From assembly GCA_964596345.1 (NCBI GenBank), contig CAZQSZ010000001.1:434001-498000 (forward strand): DNA of 64,000 bases. The letters run 5' to 3'. The position numbers and the translations under genes were made by a program. This document shows, piece after piece, positions 1 through 9,539 of the stretch. Within the stretch, counting starts at the first letter, position 1, and every line of letters begins with the position of its first letter. The notes below the pieces were generated by a model. The model was given only the letters and a program-made list of their open reading frames with translations, ran no database searches and had not been told where the DNA came from. This stretch comes from CADEDV01 sp964596345 (GTDB lineage Bacteria; Bacteroidota; Bacteroidia; Chitinophagales; Chitinophagaceae).

Positions 1-383
1 AATAGAGCCGCATAGTCATCGGCCATCATTTCATACGTGAGTGAATCGCCTTTGTCAACCGACTTGCCGTGTGAACGGCTGTCAGCAATGATCACTTTAT
101 ATTTTTTAGCGAAATAGGGTATCTGGTAAATGAAATTATTGATAGAACCTCCATTGCCATGAATTATGAGTAAGGGTTCCCCTTCGCCATACACTTCGCA
201 ATACATCTTGAAACCCCGGATGTCATAGTATTTGCCGGCAACTTTATTCTGCCCGTATGGGTTATTAATGCTGTCTTTAATATCTCTTTCATAATCGTTG
301 GCTGCTTTCATAACATCAACCTGGCCAAATGAAATACCTGTGATGAAAAGAGCAGTGACAGCAAGCAGTAAGTTTTTTCTCAT
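1..383 (-). CDS. Alpha/beta hydrolase, secreted, C-terminus cut by window edge
   Basis: Reading leftward from the ATG at 381-383 gives an open frame that runs off the window start, about 127 residues. A signal peptide (MRKNLLLAVTALFITGISFG) is followed by a typical alpha/beta-hydrolase N-terminal half: the oxyanion-hole turn HGNGGS near residue 84 and the strand-turn DSRSHGKS near residue 110, which in this superfamily precedes the nucleophile elbow. The catalytic Ser, Asp and His would lie in the missing part. The likely role is a periplasmic or surface esterase, lipase or peptidase; substrate cannot be told. The start context CATGAGAAAA is complementary over nine bases to a motif repeated in the candidate small RNA at 23.5 kb. 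Confidence 0.8.
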   Translation of the reverse strand, partial: MRKNLLLAVTALFITGISFGQVDVMKAANDYERDIKDSINNPYGQNKVAGKYYDIRGFKMYCEVYGEGEPLLIIHGNGGSINNFIYQIPYFAKKYKVIIADSRSHGKSVDKGDSLTYEMMADDYAAL

Positions 384-409
384 GGTGGTTATTTACACTA
401 ATGTAAACA

Positions 410-444
410 AAAGAAGTGATCAGTATCATACTGATCACTTCTTT
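410..444. terminator. Perfect 17-bp inverted repeat with one-base centre (terminator-like)
   Basis: Bases 410-426 are the exact reverse complement of 428-444, around a single C at 427. It sits just downstream of the stop of the minus-strand gene at 471-938 and upstream of the hydrolase start at 383. On the minus strand it is followed by a moderately T-rich run (TTGTTTACATT). It most likely ends the outer-membrane protein transcript. A protein-binding operator for the hydrolase gene is possible because the two arms are perfect. Confidence 0.6.
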
Positions 445-470
445 GCTGATAGATATTGAACCGATATATA

Positions 471-938
471 TTAGAAGGTGTAACGGATACCTAATCCACC
501 CCAGCTTCCCACGAAGCCACGGTTGTCACCAAACTCAAAAGAAGGCTGCCAGTCGATAGACATGTTGATCGGTGCCCCCCGGAATTTATAATCAAGACCC
601 AATACACCATCAACGCCGATAAAAGCCCCATCACCATATTTTGTATTATAAAAGCCGATATGTGCACCAGGGCCGATATACCATTTCAAACCTTGTGCGC
701 CGGTGATATCACCATGTATTTCATATAAACCGGTGAAACGGGCACCCCGGTTCCAGAAATAGCCGATCAGTTCGCCGGCATTATTACCGTTAAAAAAGTG
801 TTTTAAAGAAATACCGCCACCATCCCAGACTTTTACACCCAATGCGGTTTTGTAAGAAGAACTGTTGGTGCTGCGGCTTTGTGCCTGCGAGGCGATAACA
901 AAAAATAAGGCCGTTGCTACTACAATGACTTTTCTCAT
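471..938 (-). CDS. Small outer-membrane beta-barrel-like protein
   Basis: The predicted 155-residue product begins with a signal peptide (MRKVIVVATALFFVIASQAQ). I chose this ATG at 938 rather than the upstream one at 1013 because only this start puts the signal peptide at the terminus. The rest is rich in Gly, Tyr, Phe and Trp with alternating hydrophobic residues and ends in GLGIRYTF, a terminal aromatic as expected for BAM-assembled barrels. It resembles the outer-membrane-protein beta-barrel folds common in Bacteroidota, but I cannot assign a function. It has its own terminator-like inverted repeat downstream. Confidence 0.65.
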   Translation of the reverse strand: MRKVIVVATALFFVIASQAQSRSTNSSSYKTALGVKVWDGGGISLKHFFNGNNAGELIGYFWNRGARFTGLYEIHGDITGAQGLKWYIGPGAHIGFYNTKYGDGAFIGVDGVLGLDYKFRGAPINMSIDWQPSFEFGDNRGFVGSWGGLGIRYTF

Positions 939-1042
939 AACAATGATTTTTGTGGAAGAATAGTGTTCGTACCCCCATTTTCCAGAACCGTGCCAAAATA
1001 GAAAAAGCAGCACAAGAAAAATGAAGAGAAATTAGAACAGGA

Positions 1043-2242
1043 TTAATTCTTCCTGGTTACCAGTAAAAAATAAATGATAACAAGAATACTGATCAGTGCG
1101 GTTGCGGCAAATGTATAAAAACTACCCAGGCTCGACCATAAAGCCCCGGCAATGATACTGGAGAACAGGGCGCAGAAACTTTCAAAAGAAGTATAGAAAC
1201 CAATAGCGGTAGCCGTATTGTCTTTGTGTGCCATATTGGTGATCCAGGCCTTGATGACACCTTCGGTAGCGGCTGCATATATACCGTAGATAAAGAACAA
1301 GCCGAATATCATAGGAACTGAAGGATTGAAAGCAAAACCGGTGTATACAACAGCAAACAGGAGCATTCCAAAAAGAATAACGCTTTTAAAGCCGATCTTG
1401 TCTGCCAAAGCGCCAAGCGGGTAAGAGAAAGTGGCATAGATGAAATTATAAAATACATAGGCAGCCACACTGATGGTAATACCATTGAAAGAGATACCCC
1501 AGATAGTGATCGCATCATCACCGATAGCTTCTTTTGCTTTCAGTAATAAAAAGAAGTCAGAACTGTTGAATAAAGCAAATAACAATAACCCGGCTACCAC
1601 TTTCCTGTATTCAGGGGATGCGATTTTCCAATACCGGAAATATGAAAAAATATGGCCGTCCCGAAAAGTGGAAACGGGTTGTCTTTTTTCTTTTAATAAA
1701 AATATAAGCAGCACACTGATGATGCCGGGAATAAAAGCGAAATAGAATATGGTAGTGTATTCACCTGGATAAAAGAACAGGAATAATAAAGCCAGTAAAG
1801 GCCCGATAGTAGCTCCCACTGTATCCATGCTGCGGTGAAAACCAAATACCCTTCCTTTATTTTCGGGTGTGGTTTGTTGTGACAATAAGGCATCCCTGGC
1901 AGCTGTGCGAATGCCTTTACCAAGCCGGTCGGATGTCCTGGCAAAGAAGATCAGAAAAGGGCTTGTCAGTATTACCATGATGGGTTTGGAAATGGCACTC
2001 AGTAAATAACCCAGTTTTACAAAAGGCAACCGAAGCCCTTTTTCATCACTCAGTTTACCGAAATAACCTTTACTGATACCGGCAGTGAAATTGGCAATGC
2101 CTTCCAGGATGCCGATGGATAAAGCAGAAAAACCGATACTGTCTAAGTAAACAGGGATAATAGGGTATAGTAATTCACTGGCGATATCAGCAAACAAACT
2201 GACGATAGAAAGGATCAGAACTGTCCGGGTGATGATACGCAT
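1043..2242 (-). CDS. MFS transporter
   Basis: The 399-residue product has about twelve hydrophobic segments arranged in two halves. The loop after TM2 (GYFGKLSDEKGLRLP) matches the MFS motif-A region, and FARTSDRLGKGIRTAARDALL follows TM4, a pattern seen in MFS subfamilies with a basic cytoplasmic loop. The start at 2242 (MRIITRTVLILS) is preferred over 2314 because the longer form adds a charged N-tail before the first membrane segment. The substrate is unknown. It stands alone, divergent from mreB. Confidence 0.85.
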   Translation of the reverse strand: MRIITRTVLILSIVSLFADIASELLYPIIPVYLDSIGFSALSIGILEGIANFTAGISKGYFGKLSDEKGLRLPFVKLGYLLSAISKPIMVILTSPFLIFFARTSDRLGKGIRTAARDALLSQQTTPENKGRVFGFHRSMDTVGATIGPLLALLFLFFYPGEYTTIFYFAFIPGIISVLLIFLLKEKRQPVSTFRDGHIFSYFRYWKIASPEYRKVVAGLLLFALFNSSDFFLLLKAKEAIGDDAITIWGISFNGITISVAAYVFYNFIYATFSYPLGALADKIGFKSVILFGMLLFAVVYTGFAFNPSVPMIFGLFFIYGIYAAATEGVIKAWITNMAHKDNTATAIGFYTSFESFCALFSSIIAGALWSSLGSFYTFAATALISILVIIYFLLVTRKN

Positions 2243-2453
2243 AAAATGAAGGTAGAAGATTTTTTTGCTCAACTGATCGCTGTTGATGAAAACAGGAACA
2301 ATAATTGCAAACAAACAGGGCTAACAAGAAATGATTTTTAAAAAATGAGAATCCTGGTACAATCAGAAAACGAACCCCAAAAAAATCAATTTGGTGGCCG
2401 GACAGGTAAAACCACCCAAAGCCAAAAAATCTTTGTGGGACAAGGGTTTCGGC

Positions 2454-2485
2454 TTTGTTAATTCAAATTATTTCCTCCAACTTTG
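2454..2485 (+). promoter_or_regulatory. Bacteroidota-type promoter of mreB
   Basis: A TTTG at 2454-2457 lies 20 bases before CAACTTTG at 2478-2485. The Bacteroidota consensus is TTTG, about 17-23 bases, then TAnnTTTG. The mreB ATG follows at 2510. The -7 element is imperfect in its first base, so this is a good but not perfect match. Confidence 0.5.
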
Positions 2486-2509
2486 CACACATCAATCCAA
2501 TAATTAAGA

Positions 2510-3535
2510 ATGGGACTTTTTAACTGGTTTACACAAGAAATAGCAATAGACCTGGGTACCGCTAATACCCTTATCATACATAACGACGAAGTGGTGGTGA
2601 ATGAGCCGAGCATAGTTGCCCTGAACCGCAACAACCCCAAAGAAGTACTGGCCGTAGGTAAGAGAGCCCTGATGATGCACGAGAAAACACATGAAAGCAT
2701 CCGTACGGTTCGTCCGCTGAAAGACGGTGTGATCGCCGATTTCAACGCCGCCGAGCTGATGATCCGGGAGCTGATCAAGTTGGTATATCCCAAAAAACCC
2801 CTGTTTCCCCCCAGTTGGAGAATGATGATCTGTATTCCTTCCTCTATCACGGAAGTAGAGAAAAGGGCTGTGAGGGATAGTGCCGAACAGGCCGGTGCCA
2901 AAGAAGTTTACTTGTTGCACGAGCCCATGGCAGCTGCGCTGGGTATTGGTATTGATGTGGAAGAGCCAGTGGGTAATATGATTATAGATATTGGTGGTGG
3001 TACCACCGGTATCACGGTGATTGCCCTGGCAGGTATTGTTTGTGACCAGTCCATCCGGATTGCCGGTGATGAATTTACGGCTGATATTATGGAGGCTTTG
3101 CGCCGCTATCATAGCCTCCTGATCGGTGAAAGAACTGCTGAGCAGATCAAGATCAATGTGGGTGCTGCTATGAAAGACCTGGATAACCCGCCGGATGATA
3201 TCCCGGTAAACGGTCGTGACCTGGTAACAGGTATCCCCAAGCAAATTATGGTAAGCTACCAGGAAATTGCCGAAGCTCTCGACAAGAGCATTTTCAAAAT
3301 CGAGGAAGCGATCCTGAAAGCACTGGAACAAACACCCCCGGAACTGGCTGCTGACATTTACCGTCGCGGCTTGTACCTGACGGGTGGCGGTGCCTTGTTG
3401 CGTGGGTTGGACAAACGCCTGAGCCAGAAGATCAAATTGCCTGTGCATGTGGCAGACGATCCGCTGAAAAGTGTGGTAAGGGGTACGGGAATTGCGTTGA
3501 AACATTACGATCGGTATCCTTTTGTAATGCGTTAA
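2510..3535 (+). CDS. mreB: Rod-shape-determining actin homologue MreB
   Basis: The 341-residue protein matches the usual MreB length. It has the actin-family phosphate-1 motif IDLGTANTL near residue 14, the phosphate-2 region IDIGGGTTGITVIAL near 160, and the adenosine motif LTGGGALLRGLD near 290. MreB forms membrane-bound filaments that guide the elongation machinery for peptidoglycan. It heads a five-gene cluster with mreC, mreD, PBP2 and rodA, the conserved order for the elongasome. A Bacteroidota-type promoter lies just upstream. Confidence 0.97.
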   Translation: MGLFNWFTQEIAIDLGTANTLIIHNDEVVVNEPSIVALNRNNPKEVLAVGKRALMMHEKTHESIRTVRPLKDGVIADFNAAELMIRELIKLVYPKKPLFPPSWRMMICIPSSITEVEKRAVRDSAEQAGAKEVYLLHEPMAAALGIGIDVEEPVGNMIIDIGGGTTGITVIALAGIVCDQSIRIAGDEFTADIMEALRRYHSLLIGERTAEQIKINVGAAMKDLDNPPDDIPVNGRDLVTGIPKQIMVSYQEIAEALDKSIFKIEEAILKALEQTPPELAADIYRRGLYLTGGGALLRGLDKRLSQKIKLPVHVADDPLKSVVRGTGIALKHYDRYPFVMR

Positions 3536-3620
3536 ACATATTGTAAGTACGAAGTGAGCTATACGAAGAGTAACCGGGATAACGTTACTGACCGATACAG
3601 CTGAACTCAAACCTGCTACT

Positions 3621-4496
3621 TTGCGCAACGTATTTCTATTTATCCGCCGCTATTTTACGTTCATTTGTTTTCTTGCATTGCAGGTGGCAGCCCTGTATTT
3701 ATTATTTACCTATAACCGGTTTCACCGGGCCAAGGGACTTGGTTTTGCCAATGAACTGACGGGGAAGATCAATTCCAGGTATAAAACCGTGGATGACTTC
3801 TTTCACCTGAAAGCCGAAAATCAGCGGTTGCATCAACTCAATGACTCGCTGCTGAACCTTTTACCCTCCAATTTTGAGAAGATCGATACGATTACCCGGT
3901 TTGTCAGGGATTCGATTCCTTATGATACGCTTGGCCACTACAGGCAATACCTGTGGAGAGATGCAAGGGTGGTGTATAATACAGTAACGGCTGAGAAAAA
4001 CTATATACAACTGAATAAAGGATCTAACCATGGGATCCGGGATAATATGTCGGTCCTTAACTCTGATGGCAGTGCGGTGGGAGTGGTGGTCAATGTGAGC
4101 CCCAACTTCAGCCAGGTGATGAGCTTGCTGCATGTGCAGAGCAAGAGAAGTGTGGTGCTGAAGAAAAGTGGAAATATGGGAACCATCGAATGGGATGGGA
4201 AGGACCCTCTTTTCCTGACCATGCGCAATATTCCGAAATCTGATTCCGTATCGAAAGGAGATACGGTGCTGACCAGTATCAATTCCAATTTTCCGCCAGG
4301 TTTTATAGTGGGAACTGTGGCTGAGATTGTGGCGGACAAAAGCACTAATTTTTATGTACTGCGGTTAAAAACAGCGGCCAATTTCTTTAACCTGCAACAG
4401 GTTCATATCATTGAGAACCTTTATGATGATGAACAGGCAAGGTTGAAAGATGATACCAAAAAGAAGATCGATGATCCTAAAAACTACAACCGTTGA
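3621..4496 (+). CDS. mreC: Rod-shape-determining protein MreC
   Basis: The 291-residue protein has an N-terminal membrane anchor (about residues 9-27), a short coiled coil (about 55-80), and the periplasmic beta-barrel core with VTAEKNYIQLNKGSNHGI, diagnostic of MreC. MreC links cytoplasmic MreB to PBP2 and RodA in the periplasm. The best start is TTG at 3621: no in-frame ATG lies between the mreB stop and the membrane anchor. The C-terminal tail is Lys/Asp-rich. It overlaps mreD by four bases (TTGA), implying translational coupling. Confidence 0.93.
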   Translation: MRNVFLFIRRYFTFICFLALQVAALYLLFTYNRFHRAKGLGFANELTGKINSRYKTVDDFFHLKAENQRLHQLNDSLLNLLPSNFEKIDTITRFVRDSIPYDTLGHYRQYLWRDARVVYNTVTAEKNYIQLNKGSNHGIRDNMSVLNSDGSAVGVVVNVSPNFSQVMSLLHVQSKRSVVLKKSGNMGTIEWDGKDPLFLTMRNIPKSDSVSKGDTVLTSINSNFPPGFIVGTVAEIVADKSTNFYVLRLKTAANFFNLQQVHIIENLYDDEQARLKDDTKKKIDDPKNYNR

Positions 4497-5023
4497 CTGA
4501 CCTGATCAGAAATATTGTCCGTTTTGCCCTGTTCATTCTTGTACAGGTATACCTGCTCAACCAGCTGCACCTGCACCAGTACATAATTCCCTATATCTAT
4601 TACCTGTTTATTCTCTGGTTGCCGTTCTCCATATCAAGGATCAACCTGCTGATCATTGGTTTTGTAACCGGGCTTACGCTGGATGCTTTCAGTATGCAGA
4701 TCGGTGTGCATGCGGCGGCCTGCACCTTGTTAGCCTATGTAAGGCCTTTTGTGATTAATATACTTACGCCCAAAGACAGTTCGGAGTTCAATTACCGGGA
4801 ACCCTCACCCCGGGCCATGGGCTGGACGCCTTACCTGGTCTATGTTCTAATACTAACGATCCTCCACCATTTTTATATGACCTTCCTGCAGTGGCTGCAG
4901 TTTGGCAATTTTCTTGATTTTGTAATCAAGGTCATTGCAACCACCGGTATCAGCATGCTACTCATCATTACGGTGGAGTTATTATTCCCCCGGAGAATGA
5001 AATTCAGAACGAATACGGCGTAG
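4493..5023 (+). CDS. mreD: Rod-shape-determining protein MreD
   Basis: The 176-residue product has about five to six membrane segments and the weakly conserved MreD pattern (FVTGLTLDAFSMQIGVHAAACTLLAYVRPF). Assignment rests on topology plus position between mreC and PBP2. Translation appears to start at TTG 4493, overlapping the mreC stop codon; two successive TTG starts (mreC and mreD) suggest deliberately modest translation. A 175-bp gap without a recognisable gene separates it from the PBP2 gene. Confidence 0.88.
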   Translation: MTDLIRNIVRFALFILVQVYLLNQLHLHQYIIPYIYYLFILWLPFSISRINLLIIGFVTGLTLDAFSMQIGVHAAACTLLAYVRPFVINILTPKDSSEFNYREPSPRAMGWTPYLVYVLILTILHHFYMTFLQWLQFGNFLDFVIKVIATTGISMLLIITVELLFPRRMKFRTNTA

Positions 5024-5198
5024 TTCATCGCTATTAAAAATCGTAAATCGAACGATGTGGGAAAGACGAAAACAGAAAATTCTCTTAAAACAAAATTTAT
5101 TTCTTCAAATACTTGGAAACCGTGTTTTTGAAATCGTAATTTGTAGATTGTAATTATCACTTCCTCTTACCGGTCAATTTATATCGCTACTTCTGTCT

Positions 5199-7298
5199 AT
5201 GCCTGTGTTCAACCAATCGAGAAGCCGTATTATCCGACTCATTTTCCTTATTGCTTTCGTGGTGATCATCGCCCAGTTGTTTTACCTGCAGGTGGTGGAA
5301 GGGAAGTACCGGCAACTGGCTATGGACAATGCGGTGTATCCCAAGATCATTTACCCGGAAAGAGGGATCATCTTTGACCGCAAAGGCAAAGCCATTCTGA
5401 ACAATACCATCATTTATGACCTGATGGTCACACCCGCAGAGGTAAAAGGAATTGATACGCTGGATTTTTGCCGGATGCTGGGTATTGATACAGCCGATTT
5501 TAAGAAACGAATTTTAGAAGCAAAACTGAAGAATACTGCGGTTCGACCCTCTGTATTTAAAGGCTTACTGACTGCTGACCTGCAGGCAAAATTCGAAGAG
5601 AACAGCTGGAAATATCCCGGTTTTTACCTGGTGGAACGTCCCCTGCGGATCTACCCCTTCAATGCAGCAGCCCATATACTCGGTTATATCAAAGAAGCAG
5701 ATCCAAAAGATATTGAACGGTCAGGCAACTATTACCGGATGGGGGACTATATCGGTAAAAGTGGGCTCGAAGCCTATTATGAAAAAGTATTGATGGGTCA
5801 GCGGGGGGTGCAGCACCTGATCAAGGATAATAAAAACAGGCTGGTGGGCAATTATGAGAATGGTGCTTTTGATACTGCAGCGATAGCCGGGCGGGGCCTG
5901 AGAACTTATATTGATATAGAATTGCAGCAACTGGCCGAAAAACTGATGACCAATAAAGTGGGGGCGGTGGTAGCATTAGATCCAAAGACAGGTGGTATTC
6001 TCACCATGGTTTCTGGTCCCAATTTCAACCCCAATGATCTTACCGGCCCTGATGGCAGTAAGAATTTCAGCAGAATGACATTGGATGTTACAGGTCCCAT
6101 GCTGAACAGGGCTATTGGTGGTTTGTATGAACCCGGCTCCACCTTCAAGCCATTAGGGGCGTTAATAGCATTGAATGAGGGTGTAATTACACCTTCTTAT
6201 GGATTCCCCTGCGGGGGCCGTTATACATTGTGCGGTCACGGAAAACCGGCCTGCACCCACGCCGGTGGAGGACATGCTGCCAACGTCCGGCTATCCATTG
6301 CCAACTCCTGCAATTCTTATTATGCCCATATTTACCGGTTAACGGTTGACAATCCTAAATATGGAGGAGTAAGAAAGGGGTATGAAGTCTGGAGACACTA
6401 TTTAAATGAGTTTGGTCTGGGTGTAAGGCTGGGTGTCGATCTTCCCGGTGAAAGTACAGGCCGGGTTTATGATGGCACTGTATATGACAAAGAGAATAAT
6501 GGTCATTGGACTTCCTGCACCAATCTTACCTTAGGTATCGGGCAGGATAAAATGGGAACAACGGCTTTGCAAATGGCCAATGCTATGTGCATCGTTGCGA
6601 ACAAGGGATATTATTATACACCTCATTTTGTAGAAAAAATAGATGGAGAAACAGAAATGGATACGGCACTGATGAATAAGTTCCGGATGAAACATGAAGT
6701 ACTGACAAGAATACCTGATACCGCTTACAGGGCGGTTATTGAAGGCATGCATGATGTGGTGAAATTTGGTACAGCTCGTATTGCCCAGATTCCCAATATC
6801 GATGTTTGTGCAAAAACAGGTACCGCAGAGAACTATACTATTCTTGACAGGCAGCGGATCAAACTCCCTAATAACTCGATGTTTGTTTGTTTCGCTCCGA
6901 AAGACAATCCCAAAATTGCAGTGGCTGTCTTCGTACAAAATGCTGGTTATGGTGCCACCTGGGGAGGCCCGATTGCCCGTATCATGATCGAAAAATACCT
7001 GAATGATACACTGATGAAAAAAAGCGAGGCTGATGTGGACAGGATATCCAAAGCGAACCTGATGCCGGCTTATTTTAAACGACTGCAATACAAAGAAGAT
7101 TCGGCCCGGGCCTATAAATGGTACAATGATTACAAGGACAGCACCCTGATCAAAAAATTCCTGCGATTGACAACAAGTATAAAACCGGTTAATAAAAAGC
7201 AACCTTTACCGGCAAAAGAAATGAGCAGGAAGGAAGTGCTGGCCCTGCTGCCTGATGAAAAACAATTTTACAGATCCGGAGAAAATAAACGTTCATGA
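5199..7298 (+). CDS. mrdA: Penicillin-binding protein 2 (elongation transpeptidase)
   Basis: The 699-residue product has a single N-terminal membrane anchor (about residues 10-31), a PBP dimer/pedestal domain, and a class B transpeptidase domain with all three active-site motifs: STFK (Ser314, Lys317), SCN (370-372) and KTG (539-541). PBP2 crosslinks peptidoglycan in the periplasm during side-wall growth and partners with RodA, whose gene overlaps it by four bases. The roughly 80-residue Lys-rich tail after the transpeptidase domain is variable in this phylum. Confidence 0.95.
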   Translation: MPVFNQSRSRIIRLIFLIAFVVIIAQLFYLQVVEGKYRQLAMDNAVYPKIIYPERGIIFDRKGKAILNNTIIYDLMVTPAEVKGIDTLDFCRMLGIDTADFKKRILEAKLKNTAVRPSVFKGLLTADLQAKFEENSWKYPGFYLVERPLRIYPFNAAAHILGYIKEADPKDIERSGNYYRMGDYIGKSGLEAYYEKVLMGQRGVQHLIKDNKNRLVGNYENGAFDTAAIAGRGLRTYIDIELQQLAEKLMTNKVGAVVALDPKTGGILTMVSGPNFNPNDLTGPDGSKNFSRMTLDVTGPMLNRAIGGLYEPGSTFKPLGALIALNEGVITPSYGFPCGGRYTLCGHGKPACTHAGGGHAANVRLSIANSCNSYYAHIYRLTVDNPKYGGVRKGYEVWRHYLNEFGLGVRLGVDLPGESTGRVYDGTVYDKENNGHWTSCTNLTLGIGQDKMGTTALQMANAMCIVANKGYYYTPHFVEKIDGETEMDTALMNKFRMKHEVLTRIPDTAYRAVIEGMHDVVKFGTARIAQIPNIDVCAKTGTAENYTILDRQRIKLPNNSMFVCFAPKDNPKIAVAVFVQNAGYGATWGGPIARIMIEKYLNDTLMKKSEADVDRISKANLMPAYFKRLQYKEDSARAYKWYNDYKDSTLIKKFLRLTTSIKPVNKKQPLPAKEMSRKEVLALLPDEKQFYRSGENKRS

Positions 7299-8632
7299 AC
7301 GACCGTAACCCCGCCATATCAAAGGGAATAGACTGGAGCATTGTATGGATCTACCTTGCACTGGTGGCCATCGGGCTTACGGCTATTTTTGCTGCCACGT
7401 ATAAAGAAGGTGATCCCATTTTTCAAAGCTTTCTCCGGTTTAAAACAGATTACAGCAAACAGTTTTATTTCTTTGTCATTTCACTGTTACTGGCTTTATT
7501 CCTCTTGCTAACAGACAGTAAATTTTTTACTGCCACTGCTAATCTCTTGTATGTATTTGGCATTTTTACGTTGTTATTGGTATTTCCCTTTCACTCAGAT
7601 ATTAAAGGCACAAAGTCTATTATTAAACTAGGCGCATTCAATTTTCAGCCAGCGGAGTTTTGTAAAATCTTTGTTTGCCTGGCCCTGGCAAAATATTTAT
7701 CGAGACCGGAAACGGATTTTTCTAAAACAAGATCCCAGTTGATCGCAGCAGGTATTGCACTTTTGCCGGCAGTACTGGCCATCATGCAAAGCGAAACAGG
7801 GCTGGCCCTTGTTTATTTTTCCTTTTTTATAGTAATGTACCGGGAAGGGTTGCCGTCGGGCATACTTATCATTGGTTTTTCTGTTGCTGCATTGATTGTC
7901 GCCACACTGATCCTGGAGAAATTTACCCTGGCGATTATCTTAACAGCTATTGCGGCACTGGCTCTTTATAGTATGCGGCGACAGTTAAAACGGAACCGGT
8001 CCATTTTTTTGAGGGTAGCTTTTCTCTGGGCCATTTGTGTGGGTATTCAGCTCTATGCAGTGCCTTTTGTGTTCAAACATGTGCTGAAACTATACCAGGT
8101 AGAACGTATTTATAGTACGGTAGGTAAGGAAGTGCCGTCAGAATATATGGAGGCCCATCAAAAGGAGACTGCTACGGAGGTTAAGAAAAAAGATACCGAT
8201 TATAATGTCCGGCAGTCCAAGATCGCCATTGGCAGTGGCCAGTTATTTGGCAAGGGCCTGTTGAAAGCTACACAAACCCGGTATGATTTTGTTCCGGAAC
8301 AAAGAACCGACTTCATCTTTTGCACCATCGGGGAGGGTTTTGGGTTTACCGGTAGTTTTATTTTACTGGCTATTTACCTGTTATTGTTATTCCGTATCGT
8401 TACCATTGCCGAACGGCAGCGAAGTGTTTTCAGCCGTTGCTATGCCTACGGAGTTGCAGCAGTTTTCTTTTTTCATATTGCGATCAATATTGCCATGACG
8501 GTTGGGCTGGCACCGGTAATCGGTATCCCGCTTCCGTTTATCAGCTATGGAGGCACCTCTTTACTGACCTTTACTATTTTATTATTCATTCTGATCCGCC
8601 TGGATGCTGACCGGCAGATGGTGCTGCGGTAA
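7295..8632 (+). CDS. rodA: SEDS peptidoglycan glycosyltransferase RodA
   Basis: The 445-residue polytopic protein belongs to the SEDS family. It shows the conserved segment LGAFNFQPAEFCKIFVCLALAKYL (after TM3), the large extracytoplasmic loop with EQRTDFIFCTIGEGFGFTG, and the C-terminal IPLPFISYGGTSLLT signature. RodA polymerises lipid II into glycan strands for elongation, with PBP2. Its start ATG overlaps the PBP2 stop (ATGA), so the two are translationally coupled. It is longer than E. coli RodA (about 370 residues), as is common in Bacteroidota; the extra length is mostly in the central loops. Confidence 0.95.
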   Translation: MNDRNPAISKGIDWSIVWIYLALVAIGLTAIFAATYKEGDPIFQSFLRFKTDYSKQFYFFVISLLLALFLLLTDSKFFTATANLLYVFGIFTLLLVFPFHSDIKGTKSIIKLGAFNFQPAEFCKIFVCLALAKYLSRPETDFSKTRSQLIAAGIALLPAVLAIMQSETGLALVYFSFFIVMYREGLPSGILIIGFSVAALIVATLILEKFTLAIILTAIAALALYSMRRQLKRNRSIFLRVAFLWAICVGIQLYAVPFVFKHVLKLYQVERIYSTVGKEVPSEYMEAHQKETATEVKKKDTDYNVRQSKIAIGSGQLFGKGLLKATQTRYDFVPEQRTDFIFCTIGEGFGFTGSFILLAIYLLLLFRIVTIAERQRSVFSRCYAYGVAAVFFFHIAINIAMTVGLAPVIGIPLPFISYGGTSLLTFTILLFILIRLDADRQMVLR

Positions 8633-8697
8633 TTTCAACTACTGCGATTGGGAAATTGAGCAATTGTGTTGCAACTTGCAGCTTTCCTTAATTACTT

Positions 8698-9438
8698 ATG
8701 CGAATCATCCCCATATCAGAAGGCACGTTTACAATAGACCAGTCCAAAAAATTTGTCCCCTTTGATGAGAAGATGGACGACCTGAAAAGCCGTGGGCCCG
8801 GCAGCCTGCTGGTAGAAGTACAGCCCTTCGTGGTCATTACCTCTAAAGATGTATTGTTGCTGGATACAGGCCTGGGATTTGAGAAGAACGGCACCCTGCA
8901 ATTACACCAGAATCTTATCGATGTGGGTATCAATCCATCGGAAGTGACAAAAGTACTGATGACCCATTTGCATAAGGATCATGCAGGAGCAGTCGGTATT
9001 GAGCGAGATGGATTGGGAGCCCGTTTATCTTTTCCCAATGCAATATATTATGTGCAGCGGGAAGAACTGGCTTATGCTTTTGACAAGGGAGTGCCTTCCT
9101 ATTTCCCGCATGAACTGGAATGTTTGCAGAATACTTCCCAGGTGGAGTTGCTCGATGGCTATGGTACCATAGATGGCTATATTGACTACGCTATTACCGG
9201 TGCACATTCCATGTATCACCAGGTATTCACTATTAAAGATGAGGGAGAGATTGTTTTCTTTGGTGGTGATGATGCACCACAATTACAGCAGATGAAACAT
9301 CGCTTTGCAGCTAAATATGATTATGACGGAAAAAAGGCGATGGAACTGCGGCAGCAATGGTGGGAGCAGGGAGAAAAGGAAAAATGGACTTTTTTATTTT
9401 ATCATGATGTGAAGAACCCAACCTGGACATTCTCCTGA
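8698..9438 (+). CDS. Metallo-beta-lactamase-fold hydrolase
   Basis: The 246-residue protein carries the zinc-binding HxHxDH motif as HLHKDH (residues 90-95), a GAHSMYHQ segment for the next metal His, and FFGGDDAPQ for the bridging Asp. There is no signal peptide, so it is probably cytoplasmic. The family includes lactonases, glyoxalase II and many hydrolases of unknown substrate; the overall length and HLHKDHAG context resemble quorum-quenching-lactonase-like members, but that is weak. It lies 65 bp after rodA on the same strand and may be a passenger of that operon. Confidence 0.85.
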   Translation: MRIIPISEGTFTIDQSKKFVPFDEKMDDLKSRGPGSLLVEVQPFVVITSKDVLLLDTGLGFEKNGTLQLHQNLIDVGINPSEVTKVLMTHLHKDHAGAVGIERDGLGARLSFPNAIYYVQREELAYAFDKGVPSYFPHELECLQNTSQVELLDGYGTIDGYIDYAITGAHSMYHQVFTIKDEGEIVFFGGDDAPQLQQMKHRFAAKYDYDGKKAMELRQQWWEQGEKEKWTFLFYHDVKNPTWTFS

Positions 9439-9539
9439 GAGTAATTTGTAACTGGTATAAACTAAAAGGCCCGCCCTGGATAGAGCCGGCCGTTGCTAAC
9501 CTATGAAAAACACCAAGTTCAAAAATAGGGTAAATTATA

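Noticed and set aside
2504..3628. Long minus-strand frame of 374 codons across mreB
   Set aside because: It is an antisense shadow of mreB and of the start of mreC; composition is Cys/His-rich nonsense with no domain.
9439..9539. GC-rich segment between the MBL and Spy-like genes as a bidirectional terminator
   Set aside because: The GGCC/GGCC pairings give no stable stem followed by a T-run.
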